Positions 35,419-44,194 of a stretch of 64,000 bases of DNA are shown here, piece after piece. Where the stretch lies: positions 186,001 through 250,000 of the forward strand of contig OZ252041.1 of the NCBI GenBank assembly GCA_965247995.1, written 5' to 3'. Source of the stretch: JASLZO01 sp965247995 (GTDB lineage: Bacteria; Chloroflexota; Dehalococcoidia; UBA6926). The notes below the pieces were generated by a model. It made no database searches, had not been told where the DNA came from, and was given only the letters and a program-made list of their open reading frames with translations. Made by a program: the position numbers and the translations under genes. Numbering within the stretch: the first letter of the stretch is position 1; each line of letters starts with the position of its first letter.

Positions 35419-36906
35419 TCAAGGCCCCGGAGGGTCTTTCGGCTCTACACGAGCCGTCATCCAGACCGACGGGATGATCGCCGCCAGACTCAGCACTGCC
35501 CCCACTGCGAAGAACCGTGAAAACACCGCCACGGACGCTTCGGTTACGCCACGCTGGTATTCAGCCGCAGTGAGGACCTCCGCCCCCGGCGGTGGCTCGA
35601 TCCCCGGGATCGGCAGCGTCAGATGCGCGGTGAGGACTTCGAAATACCCGATCCCCCACCCACTCAAGGCCGCTAGCCCCAGGGTCATGCCCAGCATGCG
35701 GGACACGACAATCAGTGCTGCAGCCGTCCCCCGGTACCGTTCGCCCCCCGCGCCCACCGCTGCCGTCAGGATGGGAGCGATCACCAGCCCGAATCCGAAG
35801 CCGCCCAGCGCCAAGTGGAGGGTTAAAGCTGGGTCGCGGACCGTTTCGTCCCAACCACTCATCAGTGCAAACCCCGCGGCTGCGAACCCAAGCCCCGCGG
35901 CTGTGGGCGCACGAACCCCAAACCGCTGCGCCATATATCCACCGGCGACGGCCCCAAACGGCATCGCACCGGTGAATCGCATGAGCCGAAGCGCCCCGCC
36001 CAGCGGTGTCTGCCCAAGCACGGTGTCGCTCATGAGCGGCACCGTGACTAGCGCGACGATCAGGCCCGCGCCCACCAGGAGTTGCGCCGAGAACGCCGCC
36101 ATGAACCGGCGGGTCGCGAACAATACCGTGTTCACAATCGGCTCTCGCGCCCGGTTCTCGACCGCCACGAGTACGCCAGCAACACCGATCGCCGTGCCCA
36201 GCACCAGATAGGGCTCGATTGACGTCGCTCGAAAGAAATCCCGCTGTGTCAACGCATACGTTGTCAGCGCCAACACCACCCCAAGCAACAGCCCGCCACC
36301 GAGATCGAGACGAACCCCCGGCCTCGCAGCCTCGCGCACAAACGCCAGACCAACCAGTAGCACGACGCTCTGTGGGATGTTGAGCCAGAAGATCCAACGC
36401 CAGCCGACCAGATCGATAATCGCGCCACCGTATAACGGGCCCAGGACGCTCCCCATCTCCGCCGACGCACCGACGACCCCGAGGACAACCGCTCGTCTGC
36501 TCGTGGATGCGCGCTGGCTCGCAAGGGCGATGGCGGATGCGACCAGAGCCCCGCCACCTACGGCCTGCACGATTCGCGCGGCGACGATCCATCCGAGCGC
36601 CGAGGACACCGCCACGAGAACAGACGCGACTGCGATCACGACCAACCCGGCTTGGTACGCGCGGCGGTGGCCATACACATCCCCCGCACGGCCAGCCAGC
36701 GGCACCGCAGCCGTGAATCCCAACAAGTATCCGGTGATGACCCATGCGACCTCGTCGATCCGCGCGATGCTGATCTCCAGATCGAGCATCAAAGCAGGGA
36801 GTGCTGTCACAATGACGGTCTGGTCCAGCGACGCGAAGAACACCCCGGCGCACACCAGAGCCAGGACCTGGTTTGGCGTTAACTCGTGCCCGATGACCGC
36901 CCGCAT
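35419..36906 (-). CDS. MFS drug-type exporter, 14-helix DHA2 family
   Basis: A 495-residue major facilitator with about 14 hydrophobic segments. The N-terminal FFASLDQTVIVTALPAL has the Asp of the DHA2 motif in helix 1, AGRAGDVYGHRR is MFS motif A in loop 2-3, and GPLYGGAIIDLVGWRWIFWLN is the antiporter motif C region. Members are proton-coupled exporters of drugs or metabolites. It is convergent with the LysR gene and could export products or toxic substrates of the neighbouring catabolic genes; substrate unknown. Confidence 0.9.
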   Translation of the reverse strand: MRAVIGHELTPNQVLALVCAGVFFASLDQTVIVTALPALMLDLEISIARIDEVAWVITGYLLGFTAAVPLAGRAGDVYGHRRAYQAGLVVIAVASVLVAVSSALGWIVAARIVQAVGGGALVASAIALASQRASTSRRAVVLGVVGASAEMGSVLGPLYGGAIIDLVGWRWIFWLNIPQSVVLLVGLAFVREAARPGVRLDLGGGLLLGVVLALTTYALTQRDFFRATSIEPYLVLGTAIGVAGVLVAVENRAREPIVNTVLFATRRFMAAFSAQLLVGAGLIVALVTVPLMSDTVLGQTPLGGALRLMRFTGAMPFGAVAGGYMAQRFGVRAPTAAGLGFAAAGFALMSGWDETVRDPALTLHLALGGFGFGLVIAPILTAAVGAGGERYRGTAAALIVVSRMLGMTLGLAALSGWGIGYFEVLTAHLTLPIPGIEPPPGAEVLTAAEYQRGVTEASVAVFSRFFAVGAVLSLAAIIPSVWMTARVEPKDPPGP

Positions 36907-37050
36907 CGCTCGACCATACCCGACCCCGGTCCCTCAGATTCTGGCTCGAGTGCACTCTTCAACCACGAGCGGGCAAGCTTCATCCTCGGCGAGACGCGGG
37001 ACCCGCACGAATGGGGACTCCGTCCGGTGCCGCACAGAAACCCCTTAGGT

Positions 37051-37788
37051 TCAGAAACCCGGGGGGACTCCGAACTCCTCTGCATCGCCGTACCTGGTCA
37101 ACCGCAACACTCGCTGCGCCTCGGCAGCGTCCGTGTGCAGCAGCCGACCATCTATCACGATCTCCCGGGGCAGCCCATCCCGCTGGGCAATGGTCACCTC
37201 GACTCGCACCTCAGCCGCCGGATCTTTCAGCGCCCCATCGAACAGGGCGCGAAAGGCGGACGCCGGGATCGTACCCCGCACCACATCGCCTTCGCCTGAG
37301 CCGGCGGGACGTGTTCCTCCATACTCCAGCGACCCAACGCCGGTCATCAGCATCCGAATCGTGTCTGCCAGTCCATCCAAGTTGACGGGCAGTTCCGTCG
37401 CCTGGGCTCGCGACCATGTCCCCGAAAGTGGATTCGTCGCGAAGGCTTCGCCATCGATGACGCGCACTTCCGTCTCAAGCGGCGCGGTAGGCGCCCCCGC
37501 CGCGGCGAGTCCCAGGTATCCGCGCGCGGCTGCGGGCGGTTGGACATCCCCCCGCGCCCACACGAGTTCCAACTCGGGCGACAGCAACGTCGAGCCCTCG
37601 AGGTCTTCAAGTTCGAAGTGGAAGTTCTCTTGCTCCACCAGAGCCATGGCGCTGGCCTCGACCAGTGCCGATAGCTCCTCACCCGTCGGTGTCGCCCGCA
37701 CCGTAGGCTCGTTCTCTCTCTGGATGCAGGATCCCCCGATAGCGGCGACGAGCCCCACCACGAGCAGCCGGACGAGAAAAGCGCTCAC
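37051..37788 (-). CDS. LppX/LprAFG-type lipoprotein
   Basis: I take GTG 37788 as the start, which gives a clean lipoprotein signal (SAFLVRLLVVGLVAAIGGSC, Cys at about residue 21) and a 245-residue product. The mature part has the LppX_LprAFG pattern: repeated short strands, a central LPVNLDGLADTIRML segment, and a C-terminal REIVIDGRLL block. Characterised members in mycobacteria bind lipids in a hydrophobic cavity and move them across the cell envelope. The upstream ribosome binding site is weak; the frame is open to 37890. Confidence 0.7.
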   Translation of the reverse strand: MSAFLVRLLVVGLVAAIGGSCIQRENEPTVRATPTGEELSALVEASAMALVEQENFHFELEDLEGSTLLSPELELVWARGDVQPPAAARGYLGLAAAGAPTAPLETEVRVIDGEAFATNPLSGTWSRAQATELPVNLDGLADTIRMLMTGVGSLEYGGTRPAGSGEGDVVRGTIPASAFRALFDGALKDPAAEVRVEVTIAQRDGLPREIVIDGRLLHTDAAEAQRVLRLTRYGDAEEFGVPPGF

Positions 37789-37862
37789 CCGAACACCGAC
37801 CGTTCCGCGAGCTCCGGGGCTCCGCGAAACGACCCTCCTGGCGCGGCCCCGGTAGTGGCGCA

Positions 37863-38150
37863 CTATCCGCCCGCTCGCAACGCGATCCACGCACTCCTGA
37901 CCGTTTTACGTTGCCCATACACCAGTAATCCCGTACGAAATACGCGTGCCGACACCCATAACAAGACCACGCCCGACGCGACCACCGTCGCCAAGCTGGC
38001 GGCTACCTCCCACGCGGGTGTCTTGCCGGACCCGTTCGGGCCGACCCGCCTGAACACGTCCCGGGGGTCCACGGAGAACGAAACGCCGTTCACGACCGTC
38101 CGCCCCGCATCGGACTTGGTGATCCCGTCGAGCTCGAGCGCAGCGCTCAT
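37863..38150 (-). pseudogene. Collapsed ABC ATPase-permease fusion remnant
   Basis: A 95-codon ORF. Residues 1-44 are the start of an ABC ATPase (LELDGITK, VVNGVSFSV, then Walker A GPNGSGKT). Directly after the Walker A it switches to the last helix and tail of an ABC-2 permease (LLWVSARVFRTGLLVYGQ, then a short basic end). The rest of the ATPase and nearly all of the permease are missing. A single deletion joining two adjacent genes would explain this. It follows the 38161-38889 permease gene by 10 bases, suggesting the operon once held a third ATPase-permease pair. Confidence 0.75.
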
Positions 38151-38160
38151 ACGTGTCTGG

Positions 38161-38889
38161 CTAGGGCACGTCCATGCGGCGCAGGCGCAGCACCATCAAT
38201 GCGACGAATCCCACGATCACCAACGTCGTTCCCGCAGCAGCGGCCCACGCTCCAATAATTGCCCCTTCGAACCCGGCGAAGGTCTCCTGATCCAACCCAT
38301 ACATCAGAGAGATCGTGTAGGCGCGGACGCTGCCGTACCGGATTCCCTCCAACAGAGCACTCGCTGCGCCTTCCCACAAGAAGAGGTAAACCAACCCCAG
38401 GCCAAGCGCCACTCCACGCGACATGGCCAAACCTGCCCAGGAGAACAATGCGCCATACGCCGCGACCCCCAGCGTCAATCCCGCTGTTAATGCCAACACC
38501 GATCGTACGTCGGTCACCCCTCCGATAAGCGCTACGGCGATGCCGCTGATCACCAGCACAGGCGCTATCGTTGCAACCACGGCAAAGTACTTCGCCAACA
38601 CGATGCCGACCCGTGAAATGGGTTTCATCGTCAAATATGAGAGCGTGCGGTCTTCGATCTCTTCGCCGAAAGCCGCGGTCCCCATTGCCATAGCGATGAT
38701 CGGCAGCACCAATGGAGTCACGATGGTGCTGAACGCCCCCGTGATGAAATCGTCACCCGGGTTGCCATCACTGAAGAGTCGGACGAGACCGGCGATCGCC
38801 ACGGGCAGCCCTGCAGCGAGGAGGATCACCGCAACTCGGGCACGTCCCCCTACCTGTTGGCGGAGCGACAGCCGAAAGATCGCGCCCAC
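38161..38889 (-). CDS. ABC-2 type transporter permease
   Basis: A 242-residue membrane protein with about six hydrophobic segments. A GEEIEDRTLSYLTMKPISR loop (about residues 74-92) is the ATPase-contacting region of this permease type, equivalent to the motif in the pair at 0.5-2.1 kb although those belong to a different subgroup. It lies 12 bases downstream of its ATPase gene in a leftward operon. Substrate unknown. Confidence 0.88.
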   Translation of the reverse strand: MGAIFRLSLRQQVGGRARVAVILLAAGLPVAIAGLVRLFSDGNPGDDFITGAFSTIVTPLVLPIIAMAMGTAAFGEEIEDRTLSYLTMKPISRVGIVLAKYFAVVATIAPVLVISGIAVALIGGVTDVRSVLALTAGLTLGVAAYGALFSWAGLAMSRGVALGLGLVYLFLWEGAASALLEGIRYGSVRAYTISLMYGLDQETFAGFEGAIIGAWAAAAGTTLVIVGFVALMVLRLRRMDVP

Positions 38890-38901
38890 GTGACCCGCCG
38901 C

Positions 38902-39834
38902 CTACCGTTCCACCACATAGCTGAAGACGCTCTCGAGGGAGTCGTCCAACGCTTCGACTCGTAGTAGGCGAATGCCCCGCTCCCGCGCAATCGATGGCAT
39001 CGCCGCTTCAACCGCCAGAAGCTGCCGCGTCGTAAAGATCAACGACCCGTTGTCACTGACCGTGACGGCTTCCACATCGTCATGCATGACCAACGCGCTC
39101 GCCAACACTCGGGCCTGGGGCGAATCAACTCGCACCCGATACGGTTGCTCGTCCAACTTCGCGCGAATCGCCCGGAAGTCACCCTCAGCCGCAAGTTTGC
39201 CCCCGACCATGAGCAGAATCGTGTTCGCGACGTGTTCGACCTCCTCGAGGATGTGTGAAGAGACCACGATCGTCTGGCCGGCCGCGGCGAACTCCCGGAG
39301 GAGGTCTTCGAACTCGAGGCGTTGGCGGGGGTCGGTCCCGCTCAACGGTTCATCCAGGATTAGAACCTCGGGGCCGTGGACCATCGTGGCTGCTAGTCGG
39401 ATCCTTTGCCGCATCCCGCGCGAGTACCCGCGGACGGGACGATGCTGTGCATCTTCCATATGCGTGGCATGGATCGCTCGATCGACCGCGCTGTCAGGTT
39501 CTTCAAGGCGCTGCAGCTTCGCCGCCAGCGTCACGAACTCGCGGCCGGTCAGCATTCCATAGAGCGCGTCGTGTTCCGGCATTACGCCGATATTGCGGTA
39601 GATCGCCGGGTTGTTCCGCACCGCATCGCCGAGCACCGTGATCTCGCCCTCGGATGGCTCGGAGAGGCCCGCCAGCATGTGTAACAACGTTGTCTTACCT
39701 GCACCGTTTGGACCCAGCAGGCCGGTGATGCCGGGCACAACGCCGAACGTGATGTCGCTCACCGCCACAACATTCCCGTACCACTTGGAAACGCCCGTGA
39801 CGCGAATCGTGACACCCGCCCCATTCGAGCTCAC
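38902..39834 (-). CDS. ABC transporter ATP-binding protein
   Basis: Starting at GTG 39834, which overlaps the previous stop by 4 bases, the protein has 310 residues. Walker A GPNGAGKTT, signature YSRGMRQR, Walker B VLILDEPLSGTDP and switch SSHI are present, with a C-terminal domain of about 90 residues as in NatA/CcmA-type exporters. The overlap with the upstream permease and the 12-base gap to the next permease make it part of a four-gene transport operon. Longer in-frame starts up to 39900 would overlap more and lack a site. Confidence 0.92.
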   Translation of the reverse strand: MSSNGAGVTIRVTGVSKWYGNVVAVSDITFGVVPGITGLLGPNGAGKTTLLHMLAGLSEPSEGEITVLGDAVRNNPAIYRNIGVMPEHDALYGMLTGREFVTLAAKLQRLEEPDSAVDRAIHATHMEDAQHRPVRGYSRGMRQRIRLAATMVHGPEVLILDEPLSGTDPRQRLEFEDLLREFAAAGQTIVVSSHILEEVEHVANTILLMVGGKLAAEGDFRAIRAKLDEQPYRVRVDSPQARVLASALVMHDDVEAVTVSDNGSLIFTTRQLLAVEAAMPSIARERGIRLLRVEALDDSLESVFSYVVER

Positions 39835-40745
39835 AGCCGCACCCCTGCGTATCGGCGCAACAGCAGCGCCCCCGACCCTGCGACCAGGAGTCCCAGCCAC
39901 AAGGAGGGCACCGCCGGATGCAGGTCCCGCAACGGATTGACCGGATCGTTTTCCGTGACGTCGAAGATCTGGTTGTTCACGTAGACCAGAGGTTCACTGA
40001 ACCCGGCAAGTGCAAACCACGGCGCGTACTCACCTGTCAGCGGCTCACAGCCGTCGGAATCCGTGTCCACGCACGCAGTCAGGACGCCGGAGGAGATATC
40101 CACTATGAAGAAAACACCGACGATCATGAGTGCAGCGATCATGCGCCGGACGGTGAACGATGAGATCGCCAAGGGAACGGTGGTCAGCAACAGCGCGATG
40201 ACCACGCCGGAAGCGATGAAACGCGGCACGTCTAGCCAGTTTTGGCGCACGTATTCCACCGGGTCTCCGGCTGCCAACACCAAACCCGCGAACATCACTG
40301 TCTGCCCAGCCAGAACCACCGACAACATGAGGATGAAGATCGCCGCCCACTTGGCTACGACGTAATCGCTCGCGGAAATCGGCCTCACCAGATACAACGC
40401 GATCACACCGTCCCGTCTATCGGGACACAACGCCTGTGGCGCCGCAACCGCCGAGAAGATGAACAACACCAGGAGGATTAGGGCGTAGTATTCCGGGTGG
40501 CGCGGGAGGGCTTCTGCAACCGGTTCAGCCAAGACGTTTATCGTCACGAGCAACAGCGCGGGCGAAACGGTGAAGAACACCAGCAAGCCAGGGATCACCC
40601 ACGCAAGCGCCCCGCGGCCAATCCCGAGCGAGTCCCGGAGCGCGTTCATCCAGAGCGCCTTGCGCCCGCGGAACCGGCCTTCGCGCGGACCGTCGTATCG
40701 CTGATACCCGAGGTCGTAGACCTCGCCTCGTGCTTCTTGGGTCAC
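39831..40745 (-). CDS. ABC-2 type transporter permease (large loop)
   Basis: A 304-residue membrane protein. A basic N-terminal region with YDLGYQRYDGPREGR precedes the first helix; this opening is seen in a group of ABC-2 permeases. CPDRRDGVIALYLVRPISASDYV is the ATPase-contacting loop. A Cys-containing external stretch (CVDTDSDGCEP) before the last helix may form a disulfide. It overlaps the ATPase gene upstream by 4 bases and the one downstream by 4 bases. Confidence 0.9.
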   Translation of the reverse strand: MTQEARGEVYDLGYQRYDGPREGRFRGRKALWMNALRDSLGIGRGALAWVIPGLLVFFTVSPALLLVTINVLAEPVAEALPRHPEYYALILLVLFIFSAVAAPQALCPDRRDGVIALYLVRPISASDYVVAKWAAIFILMLSVVLAGQTVMFAGLVLAAGDPVEYVRQNWLDVPRFIASGVVIALLLTTVPLAISSFTVRRMIAALMIVGVFFIVDISSGVLTACVDTDSDGCEPLTGEYAPWFALAGFSEPLVYVNNQIFDVTENDPVNPLRDLHPAVPSLWLGLLVAGSGALLLRRYAGVRL

Positions 40746-41644
40746 GGGGCGGCGTCCCGAAAGATGTCGGTCAACTGGCTCCGGCGGCCTACCAGACGCC
40801 GCAGCCCAACGCCCTGGTCGGCGATCACATCACGGATCGCGTCGTATTCGCCCTCATCCACCACTCGCACGACGATCGATGCGCCCTCGAGTCGAGCATC
40901 CAGACCAAGCTGGCGTAGTCGATTCGCCACATCTTCGACCGCGTCCGTGACGTCGACGACCACCTCTTGCGTCTCGGCTGTGAACTCCGAAACACGTCCA
41001 CTCTGGGATACCTGTCCGTTCTCAAGGACGATGATGCGATCGCACGTCTCTTCGACTTCGCCCATGAGGTGCGACGACAGCAGAATCGATATCCCGAATT
41101 CGTGTCCAGTCCTCTGGACGAGCTCTAGCATCTCGATCCGCCCAGCGGGGTCCAACCCGGCTGTCGGCTCGTCTAACAGCACCAGCGTCGGGTCATGAAC
41201 AAGCGCCTGCGCGAGTTTCACGCGCTGCTTCATTCCCGTGGAATACCCGCCCATAGCCCGGTACCGTTCTTCGTCCAAGGCAACGTGGCGCAACACGTCC
41301 GCCGCGCGGACCTTGGCCTCCTTCGGCGGAATTCCGCTGACTTGGGCCATATGTGTCAGGAACTCCGTCGCGCTGACCGCCGAGGGCAGACAATCGTGCT
41401 CCGGCATGTACCCGAGGCGTGCCCGGGCCGCTACCGCCATTCCGGGGTCGGAACCCATCACCTCGACCAACCCGCCGGTGGGTCGCAGCAAACCTAGGAA
41501 CAGCTTGATTGCTGTGCTCTTCCCCGCGCCGTTAGGGCCGAGAAGACCAGTAATACCTTCCTCGACCTGGATATCGACCGAATCGAGGGCGGTAATGTTC
41601 CCGTATCGGTGCGTGAGGCCGTGAGTCTCGGCAAGCACAGTCAT
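40742..41644 (-). CDS. ABC transporter ATP-binding protein
   Basis: A 300-residue ATPase with Walker A GPNGAGKST, signature YSTGMKQRVKL, Walker B LVLLDEPTAGLDP and switch SSHLMGEV, plus a C-terminal domain of about 80 residues. It is the first gene of the leftward operon ATPase-permease-ATPase-permease-remnant, all joined by overlaps or gaps of a dozen bases or fewer. The two ATPases differ clearly in sequence, so the operon probably builds two exporters or one asymmetric complex. Confidence 0.93.
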   Translation of the reverse strand: MTVLAETHGLTHRYGNITALDSVDIQVEEGITGLLGPNGAGKSTAIKLFLGLLRPTGGLVEVMGSDPGMAVAARARLGYMPEHDCLPSAVSATEFLTHMAQVSGIPPKEAKVRAADVLRHVALDEERYRAMGGYSTGMKQRVKLAQALVHDPTLVLLDEPTAGLDPAGRIEMLELVQRTGHEFGISILLSSHLMGEVEETCDRIIVLENGQVSQSGRVSEFTAETQEVVVDVTDAVEDVANRLRQLGLDARLEGASIVVRVVDEGEYDAIRDVIADQGVGLRRLVGRRSQLTDIFRDAAP

Positions 41645-41718
41645 GGCCCAAGTCTATCCAAGCCGAACCCAGGGAGGTAGCGCGAGTCGCTGGTGAACCG
41701 GCCATTTCGTCCCCGCGG

Positions 41719-43113
41719 CTAGACGACCGGCCATCGGGATGGGTAAGAGACTCCCGTCCGTGCCAGGAGGCTTTCTCCGACGCGTTGCACGCGTTCGATC
41801 AGCGTCCCCGTATCCACGAAGGTCGGCCGGTGGTCCTCCACGACCACCCGGCTGTCTACGATCACCGTGTGGACGCTCCGACCGTCGGCGTTGTAGACCA
41901 GGTTGTTCACGGGGTTGATCAGGCTCCGCCACTCCGGCCGGCGTGTATCGAACAACACCAGATCCGCCTTCTTCCCTGGCTCGATCGATCCAATCTCGTC
42001 GCCCAACCCCAGCGCCCGCGCGCCGTCGATTGTCGCCATCTCTAGCGCTTTCTCCGCGGGTATCATTGCGGTGCTGCGCCGGGCGTCCTTGAACAGCGTC
42101 GCCGCCAGATACATTGAACGCAGCGTTTCGATCAGGTTCGAGTTGTTCCCAGCGTCTGTTCCTAGCCCAACGGTCACCGCCGCCGCGAGCAGTTCTGGCA
42201 GCCTCCCGCGTGACGTGATTCCGTACCCGCTCTTGAGCGCCGCCGTCGGGTTCATGACCCCAACCGTTCCTGTCCGCGCCATCACGTCGACCTCTGAGTC
42301 GTCCAGCCCAATGATGTGCGACAACAACACGTTCGGACCGACAACGCCGATGTCCTCGAGGAACTCGGTGGGCCGACGGCCATGCTGCTCTGCGAAGTAG
42401 TGGACTGATTCGTCTGAATTCGAATGATGGAGCGTGATGCCGGTCCCACGTGAATCGGCAATCGCCTTTGCTTCGACGAGCAACTCTCGGGAGGCATAGT
42501 CCGCCGAGAACGGCATGGCCCACGCCCGTATTCGGCCGTCGAGCCTCCCGTCGTACGTGGCGATCACGCGCTCCACCTCACGAAGGGCGTTGGCCGTGTC
42601 GAGGACCGGGATATTCGTCGGGTTGTCGCGGTCCGCAACCTGCGTCCCCAGCACGGCCCGGACCCCAGATTGTGCGTAAGCGCCCAGGCACGCATCCAAG
42701 TACTTGGTCGATCCGGGGTCCAAAAAGCAGGTCGTACCACCGAGCAGCAACTCCGTGATTCCCAGGAAAGACGTGGCGAATTCCTCCTCGTCCGTCATAG
42801 CACCCTGCAGGGCGAACACCGCCGCCAAGTACTCCGGCGGAGGGAGGTCGTCCGGGAACAACCCCCGTACTGCATGCGCATAACTGACGTGGAGGTGCCC
42901 GTTTATGAATCCAGGGGTTACCACCATCCCGGAGGCATCGATCACGCGCTCCGCCGGCACATCCGTTAACTCCGACGCTTTGCCGACGTGCGTAATCCCC
43001 GATCCGTCAACGACCACGGCACCGTCGCGCACGATGCGGCGTTCGTCGTCGATGGTCAGCACGAACGCTGCGCGATCAATCTTCAAGCTCGCTACTCCCG
43101 GACCGTTCGTCAT
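41719..43113 (-). CDS. Amidohydrolase, ATZ/TRZ or SsnA-like
   Basis: A 464-residue metal-dependent amidohydrolase. The metal ligands are visible as GHLHVSY (His-x-His), LHHSNSDES, LSHIIGLD and GTDAGNNSN (the Asp), in the usual order and spacing of the chlorohydrolase / guanine deaminase / SsnA group, which use a single metal. The substrate is likely an N-heterocycle or an amino-substituted compound. I chose ATG 43113, with GGGAGG just upstream; an in-frame ATG at 43125 is equally possible. It is divergent from the CoA-transferase operon. Confidence 0.9.
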   Translation of the reverse strand: MTNGPGVASLKIDRAAFVLTIDDERRIVRDGAVVVDGSGITHVGKASELTDVPAERVIDASGMVVTPGFINGHLHVSYAHAVRGLFPDDLPPPEYLAAVFALQGAMTDEEEFATSFLGITELLLGGTTCFLDPGSTKYLDACLGAYAQSGVRAVLGTQVADRDNPTNIPVLDTANALREVERVIATYDGRLDGRIRAWAMPFSADYASRELLVEAKAIADSRGTGITLHHSNSDESVHYFAEQHGRRPTEFLEDIGVVGPNVLLSHIIGLDDSEVDVMARTGTVGVMNPTAALKSGYGITSRGRLPELLAAAVTVGLGTDAGNNSNLIETLRSMYLAATLFKDARRSTAMIPAEKALEMATIDGARALGLGDEIGSIEPGKKADLVLFDTRRPEWRSLINPVNNLVYNADGRSVHTVIVDSRVVVEDHRPTFVDTGTLIERVQRVGESLLARTGVSYPSRWPVV

Positions 43114-43305
43114 CCAACCTCCCATGCGCTTCTCGGCGGCGGCTTCCGGTAGCTGAATCCTGATCGTTATTGCGGAACACGCGGCTCCGTGGACCACGTC
43201 AACGTTGACCGACCAGAAGACCCCAATCTATCCTGAGACTCTGCTTTTCGGAGCGTTTGGGCAATCGCCGCGAACCGGGCGATGTGTGTGGCAGGAGGGA
43301 ATCTC

Positions 43306-44154
43306 GTGACCAAGTTCGTCGAACTCTCAGAAGCGGCCTCAAAGATCAAAGACGGGGACCTGATCGCGATTAGCGGCAACAACTCTCACTCCCCGATGGC
43401 AATGGTGCGCGAGATCATCCGCCAAGACGTTACTGGACTGCGTCTGGTGTTCGTCCCGGCCGGAGGCATCAACGGCGACATGCTCATGGGCGCTGGCGCG
43501 GCGAACTCCGTCGACACTGGGTCACTCACGTTTGGCGAAATGGGTCTAGCGCCGAACTACCGGCGACTCGCGAGCGCAGGAAAGGTCCAGGCGTTCGACA
43601 GTACTTGACCCGTCACGCTTACGGGGCTCCAGGCTGGAGCTAACGGCGTCCCCTTCATCCCGTCCCGCGGCGTCATTGGAACCGATTTCATGGCTCTTCA
43701 TCCCGACTGGCGGGTTATCGAAGACCCGTACCACGCAGGGGAGGACATCGTCTTGGTCCCTGCGACCAAACCTGATGTTGGAATCCTCCATGCGAAGAAA
43801 GCCGACCGGTGGGGTAACGTTCTCGCCCCAAGTTACGACGACCGACTTGTTGCCCAGGCCAGCGAGATCTTCATTGCCACCGTTGAGGAGATCGTCGACT
43901 ACAACCTGGCTGAGGACCCACGCGGGGGTTATCTGATCCCGTGGGCATTCGTCTCGCGCGTCGTGCTCACGCCCCGTGGAGCGCACCCATCCGCGATGGA
44001 TGACCTTTACAGCGCCGACCGCGATCATTTCGGCGAGTACATCGGGGCAGCGAAGACAGAAGAAACCTTCCGCTCTTACCTCGGCAAGTACGTCTTGGGT
44101 CACACGGAAGAGGAATACCAGGCGATGGTGGGCGGGCTCGTCTCCGCGACCTAA
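43306..44154 (+). CDS. CoA-transferase alpha subunit with an in-frame UGA codon
   Basis: GTG 43306 lies 6 bases after AGGAGGG. The frame runs 282 codons to 44154, interrupted only by TGA at codon 101 (43606-43608). Both sides match the family I CoA-transferase alpha fold: SGNNSHSPMAMVREI and LTFGEMGLAPNYRR before the UGA; TGLQAGANGVPFIPSRGVIGTDF and HAKKADRWGNV after it. Total length is normal. As I recall, related proteins carry Cys in the motif DSTCP here, one base from TGA. Either the codon is read as selenocysteine, or this is a recent nonsense mutation or sequence error. The beta gene downstream is intact. Confidence 0.8.
43606..43640 (+). promoter_or_regulatory. UGA codon followed by a SECIS-like hairpin
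   Basis: Directly after the UGA, CCCGT and ACGGG can pair around a 7-base loop (43609-43625). Then a perfect hairpin follows, GCTCCA-GGC-TGGAGC (43626-43640). Its loop starts 23 bases after the UGA and begins with G, within the published general model for bacterial selenocysteine elements (apical loop about 16-37 bases away, G among the first two loop bases). Whether it works depends on the genome having selA, selB and selC. Confidence 0.4.
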
Positions 44155-44194
44155 CCCCATTCCGGGACAACCGGGACTAGCCAGCATCGCAACC

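Noticed and set aside
30046..36906. The 25-37 kb catabolic region as a genomic island with borders
   Set aside because: No integrase, tRNA border, direct repeats or clear base-composition change could be found; the grouping rests on function only.
35561..36955. 464-codon frame overlapping the MFS exporter in another minus frame
   Set aside because: The exporter frame shows 14 helices and MFS motifs; the other is soluble, Gly/Arg-rich and without motifs.
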